Below are positions 56,956 to 64,000 of a stretch of 64,000 nt of DNA, one piece after another (within the stretch, counting starts at the first letter, position 1; each line of letters starts with the position of its first letter). The position numbers and the translations under genes were made by a program. The notes below the pieces were generated by a model. It was not told where the DNA came from, did not search any database, and saw only the letters and a program-made list of their open reading frames with translations. The DNA comes from G963665215 sp963665215 (GTDB lineage: Bacteria > Chloroflexota > Dehalococcoidia > Lucifugimonadales > CAUZJF01): the NCBI GenBank assembly GCA_963665215.2, contig CAXXWW010000017.1, forward strand, positions 1 through 64,000, given 5' to 3'.

Positions 56956-58716
56956 ATGAACAATCCCCAGATTGCCGAGATATTCGAGAATATTGCTGGC
57001 CTCCTGGAGATGAAGGGGGAGTCGGTCTTCACTATCCGGGCCTACCAGCGCGTCGCCCGCACCATTGATCACCTACCCACTGAGCTTGCGCAGATGATCC
57101 GGGAGGAGCAGGACCTGAAGGAGATTCCCGGCATAGGGCGGGCCATCGCCGAGAAGATAGGGGAGCTGGCGACATCGGGCAGTCTGGAGTACTACGAGAA
57201 GCTGCGGTCTGAGTTCCCCGAGGGCATCCTGGACGTCATGCACGTGCCCGGTGTCGGCCCCAAAACGACGAAGCGGCTGTGGGACGAGCTGGGCATCTCG
57301 ACTGTCCCACAACTGGAGCAGGCAATAGAGGACGGCAGCCTGGCCGGTCTGCCCCGCATGGGAAAGAAGCTGGCCGAGAATATACTGCGCCAGATCCGGG
57401 GCGCGCGCACGAAGGACGACCGCTTCCCGATCGCCAGGGCGATGCCCGCTGCGGAGCGTGTGATCTCGGTCCTCAGAGAGCGATGTCCTAGTATACAGCG
57501 GCTGGAGGCGGCGGGCAGTTTACGGCGGTTCGAGGAGACTATCGGCGACATCGACCTGGTGTGCACCGCCGGCGATCCACAGCAGGTCCTCGACGCACTG
57601 GTAGATCTGCCAAACGTGGCCCAGGTGCTGGGTCACGGGGGCACGAAGGCATCGGTCGTGCTCAGCGAGGCCATCCAGGTCGATCTGCGCGTGGTTGAAG
57701 ATGCCCGCTTCGGCTCCCTACTACAGTATTTCTCGGGCAGCCAGCAGCACAACATACGGCTCAGAGAATACGCGGGTAAACTGGGGCTCTCGTTGAACGA
57801 GTATGGAATTACCGACCTGGAGACGGGTGAGGTAGAAGAGTTCAGCGACGAGGTGAGTTTCTACCGGCGGCTTGGCCTGCAGTACATCCCTCCTGAGATA
57901 CGCCAAGGTATACAGGAGGTCGAGATTGCCCAAGACCAGGCGCTTCCAATGCTTGTGGAGGTGAGCGACCTCTCAGGGGACCTTCACGTCCACACCAACT
58001 GGAGCGACGGGCGCGACCCGACGGAGGTCATGGTCGCCGGCGCTAAGAGTAAGGGATACCAGTACGTTGCAATCACCGACCACTCGGTAGGTCGCGGCAT
58101 AGCCCACGGATTGAGCGAGGAACGTCTCACGCAACATGTAGCCGAAATACGCGAGCTCGACGGTCGCTTCGATGACATCAAGGTCTTGAGCGGATCCGAG
58201 GTGGACATCCGCGCCGACGGCAGCCTTGACTACCCAGACGAGGTGCTCAAGGAGCTGGACTGGGTGGTCGCATCGGTCCACTCGGCGATGAACCAGGACT
58301 CAGAGGTCATGACAGAGCGAATCATCAAGGCCATGCGCAATCCGCACGTGACGGCGATCGGGCATCTGAGTACCCGCCTAATAGGAGAGCGCGGGCCGAT
58401 CAACGCTGAATTCGATAAGCTGTTCGAGGCGGCGGCCGAGACCGGCACAGCCCTCGAGATCAATGCCTCCCCCGAACGCCTGGACCTGAAAGACACCCAC
58501 GTGCACAGGGCCCGAGAGTTGGGGGTCGCCCTGGTTATCAATAGTGACGCCCACACGGTGGAGCGGCTCGACAGTCAAAGGTATGGGGCCGCGGTGGCGC
58601 GCCGGGGCTGGTGCGAGGCAAAGCACGTCCTGAACACCCTCCCATTGCCGGAGTTCATGCACTTCCTGGGCCTTGAAAAGGCTCAACGAGCGAGGCTAAT
58701 TGCCGGTCATGGTTAA
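56956..58716 (+). CDS. polX: Family X DNA polymerase with PHP domain (PolX)
   Basis: 586 aa from the ATG at 56956 (MNNPQIAEIFENIAGLLEMK), where family members begin; a GTG at 56917 would add 13 residues. Helix-hairpin-helix region (about 50-130, LKEIPGIGRAIAEKIGEL and VPGVGPKTTKRL). The nucleotidyltransferase core (about 150-315) has the acidic motif GDIDLVC. The PHP domain (about 340-575) has DLHVHTNWSDG, AITDHSVG and NSDAHTVERL metal ligands. Gap-filling repair polymerase with 3'-5' exonuclease. Confidence 0.94.
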   Translation: MNNPQIAEIFENIAGLLEMKGESVFTIRAYQRVARTIDHLPTELAQMIREEQDLKEIPGIGRAIAEKIGELATSGSLEYYEKLRSEFPEGILDVMHVPGVGPKTTKRLWDELGISTVPQLEQAIEDGSLAGLPRMGKKLAENILRQIRGARTKDDRFPIARAMPAAERVISVLRERCPSIQRLEAAGSLRRFEETIGDIDLVCTAGDPQQVLDALVDLPNVAQVLGHGGTKASVVLSEAIQVDLRVVEDARFGSLLQYFSGSQQHNIRLREYAGKLGLSLNEYGITDLETGEVEEFSDEVSFYRRLGLQYIPPEIRQGIQEVEIAQDQALPMLVEVSDLSGDLHVHTNWSDGRDPTEVMVAGAKSKGYQYVAITDHSVGRGIAHGLSEERLTQHVAEIRELDGRFDDIKVLSGSEVDIRADGSLDYPDEVLKELDWVVASVHSAMNQDSEVMTERIIKAMRNPHVTAIGHLSTRLIGERGPINAEFDKLFEAAAETGTALEINASPERLDLKDTHVHRARELGVALVINSDAHTVERLDSQRYGAAVARRGWCEAKHVLNTLPLPEFMHFLGLEKAQRARLIAGHG

Positions 58717-59434
58717 GACCGCCGGAAAGGAGCATACCACGGACTCCACGTCCCGTCAGGTGGCGTTTCGCCCCCTGCGAGATGCGATCGAGGGCGGTCG
58801 CGCGTGGCCCACGTCGCTGCTGGAGGCCATGGCGCTCTGGACCAGCCCGCGGGAGACCTACCGGGGCCGGACGTATAACTACTTCATCGCCGGAGAGGCG
58901 TTCGATTGGCTTCTCTTGGCTGAAAGGCTCTGCGAGGCCGTTGAGGGGATTATCCCTCAGCAGGAGCAAGAAGAGCTCCTTTTCTCAGGCCGTTTCCCTG
59001 TTTCCTTCGATTGGTCGAGTTTCCAAGAGCTGCTGGGGGTGGACAAGTACAGAGGCTATCTTAACTACCATTACGGCGTTACCGTGGAGGAGGCGCTTCA
59101 GCTCGCGACGGAGCTGGAGGTCCACAAGCGCCACGCCAGCAACGGCGTTCAGTACTTAGACGACTACTCAGACGAGGCGCACGTCAGAATATACAGAGCG
59201 TCCAGGAGCGAGCTGCTGGAGAGGTTCCGCGAGGAATCGGGCTACCCGTCCGGGCCTCGCATTGGGCTCGGCGAGTCGAAGGAGTTCACCTACTGGCTGT
59301 TCAAGTACCGCCTGAAGGTCTGCGACAAGACAAAAATCGCCAGCGACACCAGGAAGGGCCTGGACCAGCTCCGGCGCATGAAGGCGGCCTGGGCGGCCCA
59401 CAACTCTAACCCAGCCGTGACAGCGTCTCGGTAA
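58709..59434 (+). CDS. Conserved hypothetical protein
   Basis: 241 aa. The ATG at 58709 overlaps the polX stop (ATGGTTAA), so it is probably translationally coupled to polX. Soluble and helical, with SPRETYRGRTYNYFIAGEAF, WLLLAERLCEAVEG and FTYWLFKYRLKVCDKTKIAS. I do not know its function. Its 3' end overlaps the convergent valS gene by 29 bases. Confidence 0.7.
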   Translation: MVKTAGKEHTTDSTSRQVAFRPLRDAIEGGRAWPTSLLEAMALWTSPRETYRGRTYNYFIAGEAFDWLLLAERLCEAVEGIIPQQEQEELLFSGRFPVSFDWSSFQELLGVDKYRGYLNYHYGVTVEEALQLATELEVHKRHASNGVQYLDDYSDEAHVRIYRASRSELLERFREESGYPSGPRIGLGESKEFTYWLFKYRLKVCDKTKIASDTRKGLDQLRRMKAAWAAHNSNPAVTASR

Positions 59435-62084
59435 TTCGCGCTCCCCGGTCACCCAGGGTCGCAAGCCGCTGGCGCTCCCGCTCGACCACATCCCCGGGCG
59501 CCTTCGCCAGAAACTTCTCGTCCCGCAGACGCGCGGCCAATCGCGCGCGGTTTCCTTCAACCTGCTCCAACTCCTTAGACAGCCGCGCCCTTTCCTGGAC
59601 CAGGTCCACCAGGCCTCCAAGGGGGACCGTCACCGTCCCCTGGGCCAGCACCAGCGAGACCACCTGGCCAGATGCAGGCCGGTCCGTCGCGGACGAACTG
59701 GAGCCGATGATGAGGGGGTCAACCTGCGCCATAGTCCTTATGGCAGCGGCCTCGGCCTCGATAACCCGCCTGATGGCCGGCGCATCGACGGTGGCTTCGA
59801 GGCTCTGATTGGGCTGGATGCGGAACTCCGCACGCAAGTTCCGAATGGCGCGAACCATTTCGATGACCGCGCCTATGCCGGACTCGGCGGCCTCGTCGAA
59901 CATTGAGGCGTCGGCCTGGGGATAGGCGGCGACTATCAGCGCAGTGGGAGCATCCGCCTCGCGCGGAAGATGGTCCACCAGGTTACGCCATATCTCCTCG
60001 GTGATGAACGGCATGAACGGGTGGAGCAGCCGCAGCAGTCGCTCCAGCACGAAGGCGAGGACCGGCACGGGCGACTCGTCACCGGCGCGCAGCCGCACCT
60101 TGGACATCTCGAGGTACCAGTCGCAGTACTCGCTCCACAAAAAGTCGTGGACCTCTCGCTGGGCCTCTCCGAACTGGTACTCATTCATGTACCGGTCTAC
60201 CTGAGCGGCGACCCTGTTCAGGCGGCTGAGGACCCAGCGGTCCTCCAGATGTGTCGGGCTCGGCGGCCAGACCCAGCCACCGCTGGAGCGGCCGCGCTCA
60301 AGGTTGGTGATCACGTAGCGAGCCGCATTCCACAGCTTGTTTGCGAAGTTGCGGCTGGCCTCCATCTTCTGCTCGTTCAGCCGCATGTCGTTGCCGGGCG
60401 AGTTGCCGGTGGTCAGCGCGAACCTCAGGGCGTCGGCCCCGTACATGTCGATGAGGTCGAGGGGGTCCAGGACGTTCCCCTTCGACTTGCTCATCTTGAC
60501 GCCGTCTGGGTCTCTCACGAGGCCGTGCAGGTATACGGTGTCGAAGGGAATGTCCGAGGTATTCTCAAGGCCCATCATGATCATGCGGGCGATCCAGAAA
60601 AAGAGGATGTCGTGCCCCGTCTCCATATCGCCGGTGGGGTAGAAATAGTCCAGGTCTTCGGTCTGGTCGGGCCACCCCAGAGTCGAGTGGGGCCACAGCG
60701 CCGAGCTGAACCAGGTGTCCAGCACGTCGGAGTCTCTTTCAAGCCTGTCGGAGCCACACTCAGCGCAGGCGTCAGGGTCCTCGTGTTCCACCGTGACACC
60801 CGCGCACTCGCCGCAGTACCAGACAGGAATGCGGTGGCCCCACCAGAGCTGCCGGCTGATCGGCCAATCGCGAATGTTGTGCATCCAGTTGTAGTAGACC
60901 TTGGTGAACCGCTCGGGGATGATCCTGATGCGGCCGTCCTCGACAGCCTCGATGGCCGGCTTCGCCAGCGGCGCCATCCTCATCCACCACTGTTTGCTCA
61001 CGATGGGCTCGACAACCTGGCCGCACCGGTCGCAGTGGCCCACCGAATGGTGGTAGTCCTCAACCTCCTCCAGCAGACCATCCACTTCCAGCTTCTGCAC
61101 GATCTGCCGCCTGACGTCGAAGCGGTCCACGCCCTCGTAGTGACCGGCGTTGTCGTTCAGGGTTCCATCGAGGTTCATTACGTTTACGATGGGCAGGCCG
61201 TGTCGCTCGCCAATCTCGTAGTCGGCGGGATCGTGGCCCGGGGTGACCTTGAGGGCGCCGGTGCCGAACTCCGGTTCCACGGCCTCATCGGCAATAATCG
61301 GTATGACGCGCCCGAGCACGGGCAGAATGACGCTCTTTCCCACAAGATGCGAGTAACGGTCGTCCCCCGGATTCACAGCCACGGCCGTATCGGCCAGAAG
61401 GGTCTCGGGCCTGGTGGTGGCGACGGTGATGGCTCCGCCGCCGTCCTCCAGCACGTACCGGATGTGGTATAGACTCGCGCTGTCCTCCTGGTGCTTCACC
61501 TCCAGGTCCGAGAGCGCCGTGGCGCAGCGGGGACACCAGTTCACGATGCGCTCGCCACGGTATATGAGGCCCTTCTTGTATAGGTTCACAAACGTAGTCC
61601 GTACGGCGCGGCTTGGCCCCTCGTCCAGCGTGAAGCGCTGCCGGGTCCAGTCGCACGAGGCGCCCAGCCGCTTGATCTGCTCGTTGATGGTGCCTCCATA
61701 GCGGTCGACCCACTGCCACACCGTCTCGACGAACCTCTGCCTCCCGAGGTCGTGGCGGGACAGATCGTCGCTGGCCAGCATCCGCTCCACAACCACCTGG
61801 GTCGCTATCCCGGCGTGGTCCGTCCCGGGAAGATACAGGGTGGGCTCGCCCTTCATCCTGTGCCAGCGCACCATCAGGTCTTCCAGGGCGGTAGTCAGCG
61901 CGTGGCCGTAATGCAACTCGCCGGTGACGTTCGGGGGAGGCATCATGAGCACGTATGGCTTCCTGGAGCGGTCGATTTGAGGCGTGAAATACCCGCCGTC
62001 CATCCAGAGGTCGTAGATGCGCTTCTCTACGAGCTTAGGGTCGTACGCCTTGGGGATGTCTCGCCTGGATGCGGTCCGGGTCAT
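59406..62084 (-). CDS. valS: Valyl-tRNA synthetase
   Basis: 892 aa, full length. HIGH-type motif PPPNVTGELHYGHAL (Tyr for Ile in HxGHA), DHAGIATQ, editing domain with VATTRPETLLADTAVAVNP, KMSKSKGNV (about 528), anticodon-binding domain and a C-terminal coiled coil (ERARLSKELEQVEGNRARLA). CxxC zinc pairs are visible (CGECAGVT, CAECGS). Charges tRNA-Val. No T-box is evident upstream; a hairpin GTAGCCC/GGGCTAC lies about 35-65 bp before the start. Confidence 0.97.
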   Translation of the reverse strand: MTRTASRRDIPKAYDPKLVEKRIYDLWMDGGYFTPQIDRSRKPYVLMMPPPNVTGELHYGHALTTALEDLMVRWHRMKGEPTLYLPGTDHAGIATQVVVERMLASDDLSRHDLGRQRFVETVWQWVDRYGGTINEQIKRLGASCDWTRQRFTLDEGPSRAVRTTFVNLYKKGLIYRGERIVNWCPRCATALSDLEVKHQEDSASLYHIRYVLEDGGGAITVATTRPETLLADTAVAVNPGDDRYSHLVGKSVILPVLGRVIPIIADEAVEPEFGTGALKVTPGHDPADYEIGERHGLPIVNVMNLDGTLNDNAGHYEGVDRFDVRRQIVQKLEVDGLLEEVEDYHHSVGHCDRCGQVVEPIVSKQWWMRMAPLAKPAIEAVEDGRIRIIPERFTKVYYNWMHNIRDWPISRQLWWGHRIPVWYCGECAGVTVEHEDPDACAECGSDRLERDSDVLDTWFSSALWPHSTLGWPDQTEDLDYFYPTGDMETGHDILFFWIARMIMMGLENTSDIPFDTVYLHGLVRDPDGVKMSKSKGNVLDPLDLIDMYGADALRFALTTGNSPGNDMRLNEQKMEASRNFANKLWNAARYVITNLERGRSSGGWVWPPSPTHLEDRWVLSRLNRVAAQVDRYMNEYQFGEAQREVHDFLWSEYCDWYLEMSKVRLRAGDESPVPVLAFVLERLLRLLHPFMPFITEEIWRNLVDHLPREADAPTALIVAAYPQADASMFDEAAESGIGAVIEMVRAIRNLRAEFRIQPNQSLEATVDAPAIRRVIEAEAAAIRTMAQVDPLIIGSSSSATDRPASGQVVSLVLAQGTVTVPLGGLVDLVQERARLSKELEQVEGNRARLAARLRDEKFLAKAPGDVVERERQRLATLGDRGARITETLSRLG

Positions 62085-62331
62085 ACGTGCCGTCCCTTGA
62101 TCTGCGCTCAGATAGTAGCCCTACCATTCTAGAGGGGGCTACGAATATCGTCAACGACGCCACCAAGAAGCGAGCAGGCCCGCCTCCAGTGTTCGGACCC
62201 TCGTGAGCGTTGCGCCGATTGGCCCGTCTGTTCCGAGCCGGGCTCCTGCTGCATACAGCGCCGGCGGCGCCTCCCTGGGACGGGGCAGCCACGAATGTTC
62301 ATGACGGCGGAAGGGGTCAGGAGGCTTCTGG
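62085..62331. other. Intergenic region, no gene seen
   Basis: Leader of valS and 3' flank of the ABM-like gene. It contains the GTAGCCC ... GGGCTAC hairpin and nothing else I recognise. Confidence 0.4.
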
Positions 62332-62643
62332 TCATCGACCTTCAGAGGCTTTCCGGGCCACGGCCACCTCAAATCGCTCCGATTCTGCGGACCTGGACCA
62401 CAGCTCTTCCGCCCCCGTCATGGCCGAAGCGCGCTCCGGACTGGCCCGCCAGGCATCGTAGAGTTCGGCGCTGTCCCAGAGTACTAGCGTGGTTATCTTG
62501 GCCGGGTCGGCGAGAGAGTACAGGGTCTCGCGTCGGACAAAGCCGGGCGCCCCGCTCTGCGCCAGGCCATTGCCGTCCAAGAGCGTTCGCGCCCTGGCAA
62601 GGAGACCCTCTTTAGCCCAATGGTGAGTCAGCACACCGATCAT
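62332..62643 (-). CDS. Small antibiotic-biosynthesis-monooxygenase (ABM)-like protein
   Basis: 103 aa. MIGVLTHHWAKEGLLARART, GFVRRETLYSLADPAKITTL and LWDSAELYDAWRAS follow the dimeric ferredoxin-like ABM pattern: strand, helix, then a WDSxExYxAW motif. Substrate unknown; many family members are heme or quinone related. The start overlaps the 3' end of coaBC by 32 bases, so it is translated from the same message. Confidence 0.75.
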   Translation of the reverse strand: MIGVLTHHWAKEGLLARARTLLDGNGLAQSGAPGFVRRETLYSLADPAKITTLVLWDSAELYDAWRASPERASAMTGAEELWSRSAESERFEVAVARKASEGR

Positions 62644-63850
62644 GGCAACATTGCCTCAGCAATCCGGCCACCCTGTCCAGGACCCGATGGCCAACCTCGT
62701 ATTTGCTCATAAGGCCCAGCCCCTCCACGCCTCCCTCGCGGTCCAGGAGGAAAACCTTGTTAGTGTCGGTACCGAAACCGCTCCCCTCGGCGGTAACGTC
62801 GTTGGCGGCTATGAGATGCAGTCCCTTGTCCTTCAGCTTGGCCCGCGCGTTGGACTCCACGTCCTCGGTCTCAGCGGCGAAGCCCACCTTAACCAGGTGT
62901 TCGCCCTGAACCTCCGCCAGGATGTCGGGCGTCCTGGTAAGCTCAACGTTCCAGCGCCGGGAAGCGCCTTTCTTGAGCTTCTGGCCAGCCTCTCGCCCCG
63001 GTCGCCAGTCTGCCACGGCCGCGGCCATAATCAGGGCGTCCGCGTCACGACACTCTGAGCCTACCGCGTCCCGCATCTCCAGGGCGGTGACTACAGGCAA
63101 GACGCTGACTCCCACGGGAGGGGGAATGTGGCTGGGAGCGGCCACAATCACGGCGGCGGCGCCCCTGTCGCGGGCCGCCTCGGCGACGGCATACCCCATC
63201 TTGCCCGAGGACCGGTTCGAGATGTACCTCACCGGGTCGATTGCCTCCTGGGTGCCCCCCGCGGTGACCACGATTTTGCGGCCCGCCAGGTCGCCGTAGC
63301 GTCCAAGGACCAGGCGTACGTAGCCGAGAATCTGACGGGTCTCCAGCATGCGCCCCAACCCCCTCGATCCCGACGCAAGGTATCCTTCGGCCGGGCCCGC
63401 GATGGTAATACCCCTGGACCTCAGCTTCTCGATATTTTCCTGGGTCGCGGCGTTCTCATACATGTGGCCGTCCATTGCGGGGCACACGATGATGGGCGCC
63501 CGGGTGGCCAGGACCGTCGTTGTGAGCGCGTCTTCCGCCAGCCCCCACGCCATTCTGGCGATTATGTTTGCGGTAGCGGGGGCCACCACCATTACATGGG
63601 CCCGTTCGGCAATGGCTACATGGTCCATGCTCAACTCCGACTGGGGGTCAAACAGGTTAGAGACCACGGGCCGGTGAGTGAGGCTGCGAAAGGCCAGAGG
63701 AGTAACGAAATTGGCGGCGCTCCGGGTCATGACGACGTCAACCCGCGCGCCAGCCTGCGCCAGCTTGCTAGCCAGGTCAACCGCCTTATGACAGGCGATG
63801 CTGCCGCTCACCCCCAGCGTCACGAAACTCTTGTCCAGAGGGTCTGGCAT
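62612..63850 (-). CDS. coaBC: Phosphopantothenoylcysteine decarboxylase / phosphopantothenate-cysteine ligase
   Basis: 412 aa. CoaC half (1-185): flavoprotein start LGVSGSIACHKAVDLASKL, APATANIIARMAWGLAEDAL and PAMDGHMYENAATQEN. CoaB half (190-400): VVTAGGTQEAIDPVRYISNR, SSGKMGYAVAEAA, AAVADWRP and NDVTAEGSGFGTDTNKVFLL. Makes 4'-phosphopantetheine in CoA synthesis. Together with coaX just upstream it forms a small CoA operon. Confidence 0.96.
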   Translation of the reverse strand: MPDPLDKSFVTLGVSGSIACHKAVDLASKLAQAGARVDVVMTRSAANFVTPLAFRSLTHRPVVSNLFDPQSELSMDHVAIAERAHVMVVAPATANIIARMAWGLAEDALTTTVLATRAPIIVCPAMDGHMYENAATQENIEKLRSRGITIAGPAEGYLASGSRGLGRMLETRQILGYVRLVLGRYGDLAGRKIVVTAGGTQEAIDPVRYISNRSSGKMGYAVAEAARDRGAAAVIVAAPSHIPPPVGVSVLPVVTALEMRDAVGSECRDADALIMAAAVADWRPGREAGQKLKKGASRRWNVELTRTPDILAEVQGEHLVKVGFAAETEDVESNARAKLKDKGLHLIAANDVTAEGSGFGTDTNKVFLLDREGGVEGLGLMSKYEVGHRVLDRVAGLLRQCCHDRCADSPLG

Positions 63851-63901
63851 CCCGTGGTCCCTTCCTTCCTTGGGCCGTAAAGGCCGATGCCTCGACTATA
63901 C

Positions 63902-64000
63902 CTACGAGTTCAAGTCATGGATTATGCGTAGCCCGGCAAGGGTGAGGTCCTCGTTGACCGCGTCGAAGACGTCGACCTCCTGCGCAATGAGCCCGGCGAG
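63902..64000 (-). CDS. coaX: Type III pantothenate kinase, C-terminal end (partial)
   Basis: The last 32 codons reach the stop at 63902: FDAVNEDLTLAGLRIIHDLN. This matches the C-terminus of CoaX (DPxLTLxGLRxIYExN). The rest lies beyond the window. It is the first step of CoA synthesis, placed upstream of coaBC in the same direction, which supports the call. Confidence 0.75.
   Translation of the reverse strand, partial: LAGLIAQEVDVFDAVNEDLTLAGLRIIHDLNS

Noticed and set aside
62085..62160. T-box riboswitch upstream of valS
   Set aside because: Only a short hairpin is seen; there is no T-box sequence and no terminator/antiterminator pair.

Overview
The window reads as GC-rich chromosomal DNA, most likely from a member of the Chloroflexota (Dehalococcoidia/SAR202-like). 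This rests on an alternative complex III (ACIII) respiratory operon, Thr/Pro-linker lipoproteins (kelch and CotH types), a fused ATP sulfurylase/APS kinase with a plant-type APS reductase, and a Dpp/Opp transporter. It is an inference from gene content, because no rRNA or other taxonomic marker is present. I saw no tRNA, rRNA or CRISPR array.

The first 34.6 kb is a mobile-element-rich accessory region. An IS3-family element lies at the left edge. Two tandem kelch-repeat lipoprotein genes follow (923-5645, minus strand), both broken. An IS1380-family element, here IS-A (1,719 bp), occurs five times (3884, 6407, 25138, 27484, 32863), always with a 5-bp target duplication. A second, distinct IS1380-family element, IS-B (about 1,742 bp), occurs twice (5646-9112 and 25001-30190). 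Both IS-B copies carry an IS-A at the same internal position, so a nested composite was duplicated. The second copy then took a further IS-A at a site whose empty version survives in the first. A 161-bp MITE (two copies, 6-bp target duplications) and a 393-bp element with terminal inverted repeats around a HARE-HTH-like fragment are also present.

Between the IS-B copies, 9.6-18.6 kb resembles the end of an integrative element. It has a triple-HTH regulator split by the MITE, small hypothetical genes, a coiled-coil protein among GTTCAC-containing repeats, and a signal peptide-PAPS-reductase-like fusion. It also has a Phd/PIN toxin-antitoxin pair and a large serine recombinase whose 3' end abuts the remnant of a second recombinase. 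A CotH-like lipoprotein and a five-gene minus-strand cluster of secreted, membrane or unknown proteins follow. Right of IS-B copy 2 are a decayed stretch, a second PIN toxin-antitoxin pair with a palindromic operator over its start codon, and a 3-hydroxyisobutyrate dehydrogenase-family gene split by IS-A.

From 34.7 kb rightward the sequence is housekeeping. It holds the ACIII operon (34818-43009), which moves electrons from quinol to cytochrome c or an oxidase, and a DtxR-type metal regulator. Then come a membrane protein, a dppBCDF-like peptide ABC transporter without a binding protein in the window, and assimilatory sulfate activation and reduction (sat-cysC, cysH). The right end holds prs, secA, polX, a conserved hypothetical gene, valS, a small ABM-like protein, coaBC, and the 3' end of coaX.

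Several genes differ from an intact frame by one base (IS-A copy 1, IS-B copy 1, CotH, a kelch gene, a small CxxC protein). These may be real decay in an accessory region or residual indel errors in the assembly.
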